Shown here: piece after piece, positions 27,412 to 36,394 of the stretch | Layout: the number at the start of each line of letters is the position of its first letter | Numbering within the stretch: position 1 is the first letter of the stretch | DNA from: Paenibacillus sp. KS-LC4 | GTDB lineage: Bacteria > Bacillota > Bacilli > Paenibacillales > Paenibacillaceae | DNA: 64,000 nt | Assembly (NCBI RefSeq): GCF_036894955.1 | Contig: NZ_CP145905.1 | Coordinates: 1,805,501-1,869,500, forward strand | Direction: 5' to 3' | Translations under genes and position numbers: made by a program | The notes under the pieces: generated by a model | Databases searched by the model: none | Seen by the model: only the letters and a program-made list of their open reading frames with translations | What the model was told of the DNA's origin: nothing

Positions 27412-27611
27412 TTCAGGTCACCGCCAGCTGTTAGTCGTAAAAATGTAAGGCCGTTTTGCAAAGCACGTTATTGCTACTATTTCCTGTTGCAAGTTATTTC
27501 ACCATGGAAAAAAAAGCTGCATAATCTCTCCGCATGATCATAGTCCTCCAGCAGACGGTTTGTAAAATCTCGTTTTCAGCTGAAAAGAGGCGGAAAGCTT
27601 CCCTTTTGACC

Positions 27612-27626
27612 ATGTAAGCGATTACA
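27612..27626. promoter_or_regulatory. cre site (CcpA operator) upstream of the kimA-like gene
   Basis: ATGTAAGCGATTACA matches the CcpA consensus WTGNAANCGNWNNCW at all positions and its core TGTAAGCGATTACA is nearly symmetrical. It lies about 200 bases before the start codon. Function is inferred from the match. Confidence 0.7.
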
Positions 27627-27743
27627 GTTGAATGCGGTTTAGCGGCGCGAGGTGTAGCTTGCGCAAGGCATGATTATTGCTTTATTTTCAAAAATTATGA
27701 TTTGAAATCTTCCCGCCGGCTGCTCTTTTATTTGCTTTGAGAC

Positions 27744-27810
27744 GTTATCCCCTCAGCTCAGAAAAGTGAAGCAGCATCGGCAAGCCCAAATTCTGAGCTA
27801 AGGGGATAAC
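27744..27810 (-). ncRNA. Candidate structured RNA: 20-bp stem with 27-base loop
   Basis: Bases 27744-27763 and 27791-27810 are inverted repeats with a single exception; outer arm GTTATCCCCT pairs with its complement ending GGGGATAAC. The exception is C-A if transcribed on the + strand but a U-G pair on the minus strand, which favours a minus-strand RNA in the kimA leader. No T-run follows, so it is not an ordinary terminator. It matches no riboswitch class I recognise. Confidence 0.5.
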
Positions 27811-27908
27811 AGCGTAAAGTAAAAAATAAAGCGGACATCATTTCATGGGAAAGGCTGTAAAACTGAAATGAGAATGTACATTTGCTCTAAAACGGGCTAG
27901 TCGATCGG

Positions 27909-27950
27909 CATAAAACAGGCGCCGCATCTTGATAAGATGCGGCGCCTGTT
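27909..27950 (-). terminator. Strong terminator after the pgpA-like gene
   Basis: AACAGGCGCCGCATCTT (27914-27930) and AAGATGCGGCGCCTGTT (27934-27950) are perfect 17-base complements with a 3-base loop; on the minus strand TTTTAT follows. Confidence 0.85.
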
Positions 27951-27966
27951 CGTTTAATATCCGATT

Positions 27967-28506
27967 TTAATCGAGCGGGGGATTAGTTGATTCTTCACGC
28001 TCCGCCTGCTTCCGATGAGCAATTCGGCTTGCGGCTGAGGCCGCAATAGCACCGATTATATCGTCAAGGAAGGTGTGAACTTCACCGCTCGTTTTATCAT
28101 TAAGCCTTTTCAAAATGCCGGGCTTCAGCTTGTCAATATAACCAAAGTTGGTGAAGCCGATGCTTCCATATACATTGACGATGGACAGGGCGAGAATTTC
28201 ATCGCAGCCGTACAATCCTTCATCGTTTCTGATCATTTCCTGAAGCGGCGGCAGCAGCTTGCCTTCCTCGGCCAGCATATCGAGCTGGATGCCAGTGAGC
28301 ACTGCATTTTGCACCTCGCGCTTGGATAGAACGGCGTCAACATTTACAATGCATTCATCAATCGTAAGCTCAGGAAAATAATCCTTTTGCAAAAAATGCA
28401 CGAGCTGGGCCACGGCGATCTTCGAAATACCGCGCTTAACAAGCCATTCCTCCGTCGCCTCGGCAACTTTGCGGCTGTTCAAGCTGTATGGCTGTGGTGT
28501 TGTCAT
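27967..28506 (-). CDS. pgpA: Phosphatidylglycerophosphatase A family protein (YutG-like)
   Basis: The 179-aa protein has the Gram-positive PgpA pattern: GCDEILALSIVNVYGSIGF near residue 103, GYIDKLKPGILKRLND near 123, and HTFLDDIIGAIAASAASR near 144 with paired Asp. Enzymes of this group remove phosphate from phosphatidylglycerophosphate in phospholipid synthesis; the Gram-positive members (YutG/YpjQ) lack strong membrane helices, as here. Single-gene transcript ending in the strong terminator. AAGGGGGAC precedes the ATG. Confidence 0.75.
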   Translation of the reverse strand: MTTPQPYSLNSRKVAEATEEWLVKRGISKIAVAQLVHFLQKDYFPELTIDECIVNVDAVLSKREVQNAVLTGIQLDMLAEEGKLLPPLQEMIRNDEGLYGCDEILALSIVNVYGSIGFTNFGYIDKLKPGILKRLNDKTSGEVHTFLDDIIGAIAASAASRIAHRKQAEREESTNPPLD

Positions 28507-28645
28507 CTCGGTGTCCCCCTTATTGGATGTAATTTTGTGGACAAAACTGGTCTAAAACGGGGAAGGGCTCGTATACATATTACTACAAAATGAGAGATGT
28601 ACAAAGCCGCATGCGGCAAAAATCACTAGAGGAGGAAAAAATAAA

Positions 28646-29707
28646 ATGGTTCAAACGAAATGGATTCGCCTTGCCGCGATAAGCGGTGTTATGGTTGTGC
28701 CTCTGCTGACCGCAGGGTGCGGGCTTTTTTCAACGGAGACAAGCAAGGAAATTGACCCGCCTCAGACAGAATCAACCAACGTCATTGACGGTACGAATAC
28801 AGGACAGACAAGCAGCGTAAAGCCGCAAGGGGAAGAAACGCAATTGACCGTCTATTTGGAGGACAAAAACGGGTATCTTGCACCAATCTCGCTGCTTACG
28901 ACGCTTGGCGGCAAAGAAGCAGCCGGGCAGAAGGCGCTGGAAATGATGGTCGATGGCGGCGCTTATGCGAGCCAGCTGCCGGAAGATTTTCAGGCGGTGA
29001 TTCCAAAGGGTACTCAAATTAAGTCCTATCATGTTGATCCTCAGATGAAGCTGGCGACAGTAGAGTTTTCCGCTCCCTTTGCAGATTATACGGCAACGAA
29101 AGAGCGGGAAATCGTTGAAGCGATTACGTGGACGCTGACGGCGATGACTGGAATCGAAAAGGTGGAGCTCTGGTACGAGGGAAGCAAGCTGAGCGAAATG
29201 CCGGTTGATGGTTTCCCGCTGGATCGTCCGCTTACTCGCTCAGTCGGCATTAATTTGGAGACGGCGGATGGCGTCAGCTCGGCCTATTCAACACCAGTAA
29301 CGCTGTATTTCTCCTCACAAACGTCCAATGAAGAGCAATATTATGTCCCCGTTACAAGGCTGATTGCAAGGCCTGAATCGACGGTTAAAGCAGCGGTGGA
29401 GGAGTTGATAGCAGGCCCCCTTAACCGCAAACAGCTGAATGGTGTGATGACAAATGACGTTCAGGTTACAAGCATCGAGTTAAAGGATGATACCGTAACG
29501 GTGGATCTTCAGGATACCGCATATGAGAGCGGCCAAAATGCTCCAGCTGAAATGCTGCAGGCTGTTGTCCTATCTGTGACGGAGAATACAGGGGCGGCCA
29601 AAGTTCAAATTCGGTTGAATGGTGAGGCGAACGTTGTGGATGATCAAAATACTTCTTACAGTGAGCCAGTCGGCAGACCGCATCATGTGAATGCGATGAA
29701 GTCATAG
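28646..29707 (+). CDS. gerM: GerM-type lipoprotein (two GerMN domains)
   Basis: The 353-aa protein has a lipoprotein signal (LAAISGVMVVPLLTAGCGLF; lipobox TAGC near residue 25), a Ser/Thr-rich linker, and two GerMN-type repeats: residues about 65-190 (LTVYLEDKNGYLAPI) and 210-345 (VTLYFSSQTSNEEQYYVPV). In Bacillus GerM is needed for sporulation and germination and links the two cell membranes' complexes during engulfment. The following rph and rdgB genes repeat the Bacillus gerM-rph-ysnA order. GAGGAGG lies ahead of the ATG. A terminator follows. Confidence 0.9.
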   Translation: MVQTKWIRLAAISGVMVVPLLTAGCGLFSTETSKEIDPPQTESTNVIDGTNTGQTSSVKPQGEETQLTVYLEDKNGYLAPISLLTTLGGKEAAGQKALEMMVDGGAYASQLPEDFQAVIPKGTQIKSYHVDPQMKLATVEFSAPFADYTATKEREIVEAITWTLTAMTGIEKVELWYEGSKLSEMPVDGFPLDRPLTRSVGINLETADGVSSAYSTPVTLYFSSQTSNEEQYYVPVTRLIARPESTVKAAVEELIAGPLNRKQLNGVMTNDVQVTSIELKDDTVTVDLQDTAYESGQNAPAEMLQAVVLSVTENTGAAKVQIRLNGEANVVDDQNTSYSEPVGRPHHVNAMKS

Positions 29708-29765
29708 AATTATCATTGATGGCTTCAGGGCAAGGAGAGTGCGCAGAGGGCGTATATGCAGAGGG

Positions 29766-29791
29766 AGAGGGCGTATATGCGCCCTCTTTTT
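29766..29791 (+). terminator. Terminator after gerM
   Basis: AGAGGGCG (29766-29773) pairs with CGCCCTCT (29780-29787), then TTTTT. A near-copy of the left half (AGAGGGCGTATATGC) occurs once more just upstream at about 29745, a short tandem duplication. Confidence 0.7.
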
Positions 29792-29872
29792 GCGGTTTCG
29801 GATGCTTTTCTAGTTTTACTTTGGTAATATGGTTAGTATTGTGTTGAAACATAGCTAGGAGGCTGCATGACG

Positions 29873-30622
29873 ATGAGAACAGATGGACGTCAAACAAATG
29901 AGCTGCGCCCGGTTAAAATTACGGCCGGCGTAAATAAATATGCGGAAGGATCCGTCCTGATTGAGGTCGGAGAAACGAAAGTGATTTGTACAGCAAGCGT
30001 GGAGGAGCGTGTGCCTCCTTTTATGAAAAATCAGGGAAAAGGCTGGATTACGGCGGAATATTCGATGCTTCCCAGAGCAACTCATTCGCGCAATCATCGG
30101 GAATCCGCTAAAGGAAAGCTGACAGGCCGTACGATGGAAATTCAACGTCTCATTGGCAGAGCTTTGCGATCTGTCGTGGATTTGCAGGCGCTTGGGGAAC
30201 GAACGATTACGCTGGACTGCGACGTTATTCAAGCAGATGGAGGTACGCGCACGACCTCGATTACTGGCGCCTTTCTCGCGCTTTGTTTGGCAGTAAATAA
30301 ATTATCCACAAACGTTACGTTTACAAAATATCCGATAACGGATTATTTGGCTTCTGTGAGCGTTGGTGTTATTCAGGATCAGTCGATGCTTGACCTTGCT
30401 TATGACGAGGACTCTAAGGCGAAGGTGGACATGAACGTCGTAATGACGGGAAGCGGTCAATTTGTAGAGCTTCAAGGTACAGGGGAGGATGCTCCATTTT
30501 CACGCAAGGAGCTCAGTGAGCTTCTAGAGCTGGCAGAAGGCGGCATCGCTGAGCTGATTGCTAAGCAGCGCGAGGTGCTTGGAGAGGCAGCGGGGCTGAT
30601 CGGAGGGGGAGCAGAAAAATGA
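29873..30622 (+). CDS. rph: Ribonuclease PH
   Basis: This 249-aa phosphorolytic 3'-5' exoribonuclease trims tRNA 3' ends. It has [14 protein letters not shown] at the start, [14 protein letters not shown] near 40, [19 protein letters not shown] near 58, and [19 protein letters not shown] near 115, all standard. AGGAGG (29857-29862) serves either ATG 29867 or 29873; the second gives the usual family N-terminus. It overlaps rdgB by 4 bases (ATGA). RNase PH and the RdgB nucleotide pyrophosphatase are commonly neighbours in bacteria. Confidence 0.95.
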   Translation: MRTDGRQTNELRPVKITAGVNKYAEGSVLIEVGETKVICTASVEERVPPFMKNQGKGWITAEYSMLPRATHSRNHRESAKGKLTGRTMEIQRLIGRALRSVVDLQALGERTITLDCDVIQADGGTRTTSITGAFLALCLAVNKLSTNVTFTKYPITDYLASVSVGVIQDQSMLDLAYDEDSKAKVDMNVVMTGSGQFVELQGTGEDAPFSRKELSELLELAEGGIAELIAKQREVLGEAAGLIGGGAEK

Positions 30623-31254
30623 TGGAGCTGAGCAGCGAGATCATTCTAATTGCTACAAAAAATGAGGGCAAGGTCAAGGAATTTGCCCACGCCTTCGCCA
30701 AGCTTGGCAAGCGTGTTGTCAGCCTGAACGAATATCCGGATTTTGCGGATATTGTGGAGGATGGCGATACCTTCGCGGCGAATGCGCGAATTAAGGCGAA
30801 GGCGGCGGGCGATGCGTTTCAGGTGCCAGTGCTCGCTGATGATTCCGGCCTGAGCGTAGCGGCGCTTGCTGGTGCCCCAGGTGTTTATTCGGCCAGATAT
30901 TCTGGCGAAGGGGCTACGGACAGCTCCAATAATGCAAAGCTGCTTGCGGAGCTGAACCGTTTGGCGCAGCCAGATGCGGCTGAGGCGCTGGAGGATGGCA
31001 CAAGGCTGCTGAGCCGTGCCCAATTTGTATGTGTGCTGGCGCTGTATGATCCAGCGACTGGCGAGTTTATGGAGGCCGAGGGAACGGTTGACGGCTTTAT
31101 TATGGACAAGCCGCGTGGTGATGGCGGTTTTGGCTATGACCCGCTGTTCTGGCTGCCAACGCTTGCTCGCGGTATGGCGCAGCTGTCCAAGGAGGAGAAG
31201 CAGCAAATTAGCCATCGCGGCAATGCGCTTAAGGAGCTGCTTCACAACTTATAG
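30619..31254 (+). CDS. rdgB: Non-canonical purine NTP pyrophosphatase (RdgB/HAM1)
   Basis: The 211-aa enzyme hydrolyses dITP, ITP and XTP to monophosphates, keeping deaminated purines out of DNA. Motifs are [15 protein letters not shown] near residue 12, [20 protein letters not shown] near 75, the [11 protein letters not shown] block near 175, and [14 protein letters not shown] at the end. An insert of about 12 residues near 118-130 ([13 protein letters not shown]) slightly lengthens it. Translationally coupled to rph. Called ysnA in Bacillus. Confidence 0.95.
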   Translation: MMELSSEIILIATKNEGKVKEFAHAFAKLGKRVVSLNEYPDFADIVEDGDTFAANARIKAKAAGDAFQVPVLADDSGLSVAALAGAPGVYSARYSGEGATDSSNNAKLLAELNRLAQPDAAEALEDGTRLLSRAQFVCVLALYDPATGEFMEAEGTVDGFIMDKPRGDGGFGYDPLFWLPTLARGMAQLSKEEKQQISHRGNALKELLHNL

Positions 31255-31482
31255 GCTTTAGCAAGCGAATACACACTTCATTTGAGTTGCGTGAGCAGAT
31301 AGTATCGACTTAGGGACAACATGGCTATAAATTTTTAAAAAATTGGGGCTACCTCTTGGGCTAATTTTCACCTTCGAGTTGCCCCCAGTTGCTTATCGGC
31401 AATTATCAAACATATGTCCATTGACTGGAGCGGTTGGTACAAGTAATTGTTAGTCTACGAACGTTCTATTATCAAAAATTTT

Positions 31483-32496
31483 CTAAGATGGAGATGTTTC
31501 TTTTGTTTTGATTACCTCAAGATAAGAGCCCAATATCCAAGTGAGAAAACCTGCCAAACACCAATAAAAAACTGCCCATATAGAAAATTGCCAAAGAATA
31601 AGCCATGTTGCAAAAACGATCTCGCATACAATAATCCCAAATGCGTTTCCATGCTCCCGCAAGTGTTTATATGCTTCGATATAGTCAGATACCTCCGTAG
31701 TCAAATCTTGGTTTTTAATATATTTTGACGTCTTTGATATTGAAATTTCCTTTTTAATTCTTTGATTTCCTTCTGATTTTCTGAATTTACTCAATCTTTC
31801 ATAAAACTTATTTATAGGTCTTAAACTTATGAAGAGCATAATAAATAGTGATAAGATAATTAGAGCACTAAAAAAATGTATATTTGATATAGTGTTAATT
31901 GAATAAATCCAAACTGTGACTAACAAGAATAGTGCAAAGAAGATCCAAAAAATAACCATAAAAGTTCTTTCCTCTTTTTTAAACCACACTCCAAAAAACA
32001 TGTATCTAAGTCCATGTAAAACCAAGATGATCATACTTGAAAAGTACATATATAAAAAGCCGGACACAGCGATAATAATGGCTGCTAGGATGGGAAAGCC
32101 TGTCTGCGTTAATTCAAGCTTTGCATTTTTATCTTTGTCTAGTGGTAGAGGAATACCTAATTGATCAAGATAGAAGTAGACGTCTTCCGATTTTAATTCG
32201 TATGTAGTTTGAAACAACAAATTGTTAAGGCTCCCTCTAATCTTATATTTATCCTCAAGGAGCTTTACAAGTTCAAGGGTATTTCCTTCATCAAGGTAGC
32301 CCTGTGCTTTATTTTTCTTAGCTTTATCATCGAATTTCTCCAGTAAAGCGTCAGGATTTCTCATGAATGCCGCAGTAATTTGATCATTAAAATTAATAAC
32401 GAGAAAAAATAAAATAACGATGCCAAATATGGTTCCTAAAAGGTAGCGAATTAAGTAAAATTCCCAGAAGCGATTGCCTCCCATGCTTGTCCCCAC
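31483..32496 (-). CDS. AT-rich membrane protein of unknown function
   Basis: I do not recognise the family. The 337-aa product has membrane segments near residues 14-34, 132-155, 172-196, 203-222 and 290-320, with an extracytoplasmic or cytoplasmic Lys/Asp-rich domain between the first and second (residues 40-125) and a Lys/Arg-rich cytosolic loop near 225-280. The sequence is visibly richer in A/T than its neighbours, with many AAA, TTT and ATA codons, and it sits alone between the conserved gerM-rph-rdgB block and asnB, suggesting acquisition by transfer. The ribosome binding site is not strong. Confidence 0.65.
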   Translation of the reverse strand: MGTSMGGNRFWEFYLIRYLLGTIFGIVILFFLVINFNDQITAAFMRNPDALLEKFDDKAKKNKAQGYLDEGNTLELVKLLEDKYKIRGSLNNLLFQTTYELKSEDVYFYLDQLGIPLPLDKDKNAKLELTQTGFPILAAIIIAVSGFLYMYFSSMIILVLHGLRYMFFGVWFKKEERTFMVIFWIFFALFLLVTVWIYSINTISNIHFFSALIILSLFIMLFISLRPINKFYERLSKFRKSEGNQRIKKEISISKTSKYIKNQDLTTEVSDYIEAYKHLREHGNAFGIIVCEIVFATWLILWQFSIWAVFYWCLAGFLTWILGSYLEVIKTKETSPS

Positions 32497-32586
32497 TTTT
32501 CTCTATCTGTATTGTATTTCAAAATAAAAAGTTCAATATTATTATAAATCAGACATCCTAATTTTGGTATTATTTTTTGGGTATAC

Positions 32587-32662
32587 AAAAATAACGCCTA
32601 TTCGCTTTTTCCAGACAGACTGTAATAGCCTTTAGGAAACAACAGCGATAAGGCGTTATTTT
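32587..32662 (-). terminator. Long inverted repeat acting as asnB terminator
   Basis: AAAATAACGCCTATTCGCT (starting 32588) pairs with AGCGATAAGGCGTTATTTT (32644-32662) except two central bases. On the minus strand it lies 20 bases after the asnB stop and ends in GTTATTTTT. The loop is about 37 bases. Confidence 0.55.
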
Positions 32663-32681
32663 AATTAAGCTCGGCTTTCAA

Positions 32682-34529
32682 TTATTTAATGCTAATGCTA
32701 TACTCCTTCAGCCAAAGGTTCATTTGATACAAATAGGCGAACAGCTGGGGGCCGGACATTAATTGACCGAACCATGGAATATTGGAGCTGGCGTCAGCAG
32801 ACTCAGCGAGCTCGCGAACTTTTTTCACATCAATGAGCGGCAGCAGCGGGGAAGAGGAATCATTTAATACGTCAAGCAGCAGCCCTTTGACAGCGGCCAA
32901 GTAATTCGGATTATGCGTCTTCGGATAGGGGCTTTTTTTGCGTGTCAGCACATCATCAGGCAATACGCCGCGGAGCGCCTTGCGTAAAATGCCTTTTTCG
33001 CGGTCGCCGGATGTTTTTATATCCCACGGAATATTCCATACATACTGCACGAGCCGGTGGTCGCAAAATGGAACGCGCACTTCAAGTCCCGCAGCCATGC
33101 TCATTCGGTCCTTGCGGTCCAGCAGCGTTGGCATAAAGCGGGTAATGTTGAGGTATGACATTTGCCTCATTTTGCGAACAGCTGCGCTTTCGCCGTCCAG
33201 ATGCGGCACTTCTGCAACCGCTTGGGCATAACGGTCACCGATGTAGTCAAGCGGCTTAATCCATTTTTCGACATCCGGAGCGAGCAGACTGGCGCGCATA
33301 TCAGAGGCGAGCGACCATGGAAAGGTGGACGCGTTCAGTGCATCCTCGCGATGGAACCATGGATAACCGCCAAAAATCTCATCTGCCGCTTCACCGGAAA
33401 TGGCAACAGTCGCTTCTTTTTTGATTTCACGGCAAAACAAAAGCAGCGAAGCATCGACGTCCGCCATGCCTGGCAGGTCACGGGCGAAGGTGGCATCGCG
33501 CAAAGCGGCTACCAGCTCTGGCGTATCAAACTGCACCGGGTGATGGATGGTATCAAGGTAGGTGGTCATCCGCTCGATCCACGGGGCATCGCTATTCGGC
33601 TGAAAGGCATGAGCCTTAAAATGCTTGGCATTATCGGCATAATCGACCGAAAACGTATGAACGCTTCCTTGCCCTGTCTGCTCATAATATCGCACCGCAA
33701 GCGTCGTCAAGGCGCTCGAGTCCAGCCCGCCAGATAGCAAGGTGCACACCGGGACATCCGACACGAGCTGGCGCTCGGTCGTATCACGAAGCAGGTCGCG
33801 AACATGCTCGGCCGTTTCTTGTACATTTTCCGTATGGGGCGAGCTTTCGAGGCTCCAATATTTTGTTGTTCGGGTCCCCGCTTGAGACACCGTCATGCAC
33901 TCTGCCGGCAGCAGCTCGGTAATATGCTTATAGACGCCTTGCCCTGGCGTTCTTGCAGGTCCAAGTATAAACAGCTCGGCAAGCCCTTCTGCGCCAACCT
34001 CCGGCAGTACGTCAGGATGGGCCAAAATCGCCTTTGGTTCTGATCCGAACAAAAACAGCCCGTTTGCCTGACTAATAAACAAGGGTTTGACGCCAAGTCT
34101 ATCACGGGCCAAAAAAAGCTCCTGCTCCTCCACATTCCATATCGCAAAGGCGAAAATGCCATTAAAGCGTTCTACGCAAGCTTTTCCCCATTCCATAAAA
34201 GAATGGAGCAGCACTTCTGTATCGCATGTCGTTGTAAATTTACTTCCAGCGGCCTCCAATTCCTTGCGCAGCTCTCCTGCATTGTATAACTCGCCATTGT
34301 AGACGATGACGAATAAATCATCATCCTCAGTGCGACGAATCATCGGCTGGGCGCCATTTTCCGGATCAATAACACTAAGCCGCCGGTGTCCAAGCGCACA
34401 ATGCGCTGATATCCATGTGCCTGAAGCGTCAGGGCCGCGAAGCTCAAGTGTTTTTGTCATTTTTTCCAATATGCTGCTGTCTTGGGTCAGATCGCGCGTC
34501 CAATCAATCCAGCCGGTTATTCCACACAT
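32682..34529 (-). CDS. asnB: Asparagine synthase, glutamine-hydrolysing
   Basis: The 615-aa enzyme makes asparagine from aspartate, glutamine and ATP. The ATG at 34529 places Cys at position 2 (MCGITGWIDW), the glutaminase nucleophile; the frame continues upstream without family similarity. The N-terminal Ntn domain shows RRLSVIDPENGAQPM and YNGELYNAGELR; the synthetase domain has the ATP loop LLSGGLDSSALTTLA near residue 255. Length matches the AsnO/YisO form of Bacillus. Single gene followed by a long terminator hairpin. Confidence 0.93.
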   Translation of the reverse strand: MCGITGWIDWTRDLTQDSSILEKMTKTLELRGPDASGTWISAHCALGHRRLSVIDPENGAQPMIRRTEDDDLFVIVYNGELYNAGELRKELEAAGSKFTTTCDTEVLLHSFMEWGKACVERFNGIFAFAIWNVEEQELFLARDRLGVKPLFISQANGLFLFGSEPKAILAHPDVLPEVGAEGLAELFILGPARTPGQGVYKHITELLPAECMTVSQAGTRTTKYWSLESSPHTENVQETAEHVRDLLRDTTERQLVSDVPVCTLLSGGLDSSALTTLAVRYYEQTGQGSVHTFSVDYADNAKHFKAHAFQPNSDAPWIERMTTYLDTIHHPVQFDTPELVAALRDATFARDLPGMADVDASLLLFCREIKKEATVAISGEAADEIFGGYPWFHREDALNASTFPWSLASDMRASLLAPDVEKWIKPLDYIGDRYAQAVAEVPHLDGESAAVRKMRQMSYLNITRFMPTLLDRKDRMSMAAGLEVRVPFCDHRLVQYVWNIPWDIKTSGDREKGILRKALRGVLPDDVLTRKKSPYPKTHNPNYLAAVKGLLLDVLNDSSSPLLPLIDVKKVRELAESADASSNIPWFGQLMSGPQLFAYLYQMNLWLKEYSISIK

Positions 34530-34802
34530 TGCCCTCATCCCTCTCTTTGCAGGACTCCAGTCGCGATAATAATAGTCATATGCTGAAAAAAGGCATAAAA
34601 TGTCTGTCCATCTAGGGAAGCTAGGAGTGGCGGCGCGGCAAGCAGCTATGTTTATGGCATTCATTCGGAAGGAAGGGTCAGCTTGCAAATGAGAAAAGGC
34701 GATGATGTTAGCTAACTACAAGCTGAGCGAAGGCAGGTATTGAAACCGGTGGATGAAGAGGGTAAACTTACCAAGAGAGATTGAATGATTGCATATATCC
34801 AT

Positions 34803-34836
34803 GCAGCAAAGCGCACGGTCGTGGCAGCTTTGCTGC
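34803..34836 (+). other. Hairpin upstream of the TraB-like gene
   Basis: GCAGCAAAGC (34803-34812) and GCTTTGCTGC (34827-34836) are exact complements with a 14-base loop. It lies in the 391-base spacer between divergent asnB and the TraB-like gene; no gene precedes it on this strand, so its role is unclear. The rest of the spacer shows nothing I can name. Confidence 0.4.
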
Positions 34837-34920
34837 CGTTTGTTTGAAGAATATGAAGGGGGGTGTTATTAAAACGAGCAAGCAGCATTCTTCTCTACTA
34901 CTGAATTTTAAGGAGTTCAA

Positions 34921-36180
34921 ATGAAAAAAATTAGTGCTTTACTCATGTCATTATTTGTAGCTTTCTCCCTGTTTACTCCTGTACATGCGGCTGAGAAGCC
35001 AATAAGCGTCGTTATTAATGGCAGTGAAGTCAAGTTTGACAACTTTGAGCCTGTTATTGAAAAGGGCAGCACGCTCGTACCGATGCGTCCGATTTTGGAA
35101 GAGCTTGATGCAAAGGTCGTATGGAACAAAAGCACGCAAACGGTAACCGCTACCAAAGAAGGCGTAGATTTGTCGCTGCAAATTGGCAACAAAACGGCTA
35201 CGGTCAACGGCGAGGAAAAACAGCTTGAGGTAGCTCCAAAAACAATCAAAAACGTAACCTACATTCCGCTTCGCTTCATTGGCGAGGCAACTGGCTATCA
35301 AGTAGACTGGAGCAAGGCGCTTCGCACGATTACCTTTACAGTTAAGGTTAATGCTGAAGGCAGCAAAGGCTTCTTGTGGAAAACAGAAAAAAACGGCAAT
35401 ACAGTCTATCTGCTTGGCTCTATTCATGTGGCCAAGGACAGCATGTATCCGCTTCGTCCAGAAATTGAAGAGGCATTCAAAACAGCACAGCATCTGGCGG
35501 TAGAGGTTGATTTGACAAAGCTTGATTCTGCAGCCTTGCAGGCTTATGCAAACAAGCTGGGCACTTACACGGATGGCACGACGCTCAAGGATCATATTTC
35601 GGCAGAGGCCTATGCAAAAGTTACAGCTCTGTTGAAAGCAAACAAAATGCCGGAAAATACCTTCGATCCTTATAAGCCTTGGATCGTATCACAAACCATT
35701 ACTGCAATGAGTATGCAAGGCACCGGTTACAATACTAGCAATGGCGTAGATCTTTATTTCTTAGAGAAAGCCAACAAAGCGAATGTTCCTGTCATTTCTC
35801 TTGAGACAGCAGAGGGCCAACTGTCCATGTTTGAGAGCTTCTCAAAAGAATTGCAGGAGAAGCAGTTGGTTCAAACTATTGAGGCAGTAAGCCAGCCGGC
35901 AGCTTCGGAGCCTACAGGTATGGATGCTTTAAGCGATATGTGGGTAAGCGGCAGCGATGATGCACTCGTTGCAATGACAGCAGAAGTTGAAAAAGAGCCT
36001 GAATATTACAAGGCTTTAATTAAAGACCGTAATATAGGCATGACGGATCAAGTAAAAGGATTTTTGAACGGCACTGATAAATCGACCTATTTTGTAGTTG
36101 TAGGGGCATTGCATATGCTAGGTCCTGACGGTATTGTGACGATGCTTGAGAAAGATGGCTTTACCGTTGAAAGACAGTAG
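34921..36180 (+). CDS. Secreted TraB/GumN-family protein with copper-amine-oxidase-like N-terminal module
   Basis: The 419-aa product has a signal peptide (residues 1-23, ending VHA-A), then a copper-amine-oxidase N-like module (residues 27-142: NGSEVKFDNFEPVIEKGST, then LVPMRPILEELDAKV and YIPLRFIGEATGY), then a TraB/GumN domain (143-419) with FLWKTEKNGNTVYLLGSIHV near the front and VVVGALHMLGPDGIV at the end, including the GxH motifs thought to bind metal. TraB/GumN proteins are putative metallohydrolases; the target is unknown. Neighbour of an HtrA-type protease with the same N-terminal module. Confidence 0.85.
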   Translation: MKKISALLMSLFVAFSLFTPVHAAEKPISVVINGSEVKFDNFEPVIEKGSTLVPMRPILEELDAKVVWNKSTQTVTATKEGVDLSLQIGNKTATVNGEEKQLEVAPKTIKNVTYIPLRFIGEATGYQVDWSKALRTITFTVKVNAEGSKGFLWKTEKNGNTVYLLGSIHVAKDSMYPLRPEIEEAFKTAQHLAVEVDLTKLDSAALQAYANKLGTYTDGTTLKDHISAEAYAKVTALLKANKMPENTFDPYKPWIVSQTITAMSMQGTGYNTSNGVDLYFLEKANKANVPVISLETAEGQLSMFESFSKELQEKQLVQTIEAVSQPAASEPTGMDALSDMWVSGSDDALVAMTAEVEKEPEYYKALIKDRNIGMTDQVKGFLNGTDKSTYFVVVGALHMLGPDGIVTMLEKDGFTVERQ

Positions 36181-36214
36181 TAAATCGTTGCTATAATCAA
36201 ATAATTTAGAAATT

Positions 36215-36260
36215 AAAGACGCCATTTCTCCCGTTAATTGGGGAAGAAGTGGAGTCTTTT
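36215..36260 (+). terminator. Terminator after the TraB/GumN gene
   Basis: AAAGACGCCATTTCTCCC pairs imperfectly with GGGGAAGAAGTGGAGTCTTT (ending 36259), then TTCTTTTT. Confidence 0.55.
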
Positions 36261-36324
36261 CTTTTTGAAAGCGGATAATGAATGCTATAATTCGTAAAAT
36301 TTATTTTTTTTAAAAAAATAATCT

Positions 36325-36354
36325 TTTACTTGAGTGGCATTGTTGTAATATACT
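36325..36354 (+). promoter_or_regulatory. Candidate promoter for the HtrA-like gene
   Basis: TTTACT (36325-36330), 18 bases, TATACT (36349-36354), 40 bases before the start codon. Confidence 0.45.
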
Positions 36355-36394
36355 TCAATAAGCAGGAAGCACATAAACCGGAGGGATGTTTGCA

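Larger units (their letters stand above)
27412..27908 (-). promoter_or_regulatory. Long gene-free upstream region of the kimA-like gene
   Basis: About 500 bases without a gene lie between the pgpA terminator and the transporter. It holds a perfect cre site (27612-27626) and a 20-bp stem (27744-27810). A possible minus-strand promoter is TTGCGC, 17 bases, GCTAAA (about 27664 down to 27636), just upstream of the cre. The conserved blocks of the c-di-AMP (ydaO) riboswitch were searched for on the minus strand and not found. Confidence 0.5.

Noticed and set aside
27412..27908. c-di-AMP (ydaO) riboswitch or M-box upstream of the kimA-like gene
   Set aside because: Expected from the Bacillus kimA precedent, but the conserved blocks were not found on the minus strand by eye.
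29743..29787. Tandem AGAGGGCGTATATGC copies as a repeat array
   Set aside because: Only two copies; the second forms the gerM terminator stem, so a small local duplication is enough.
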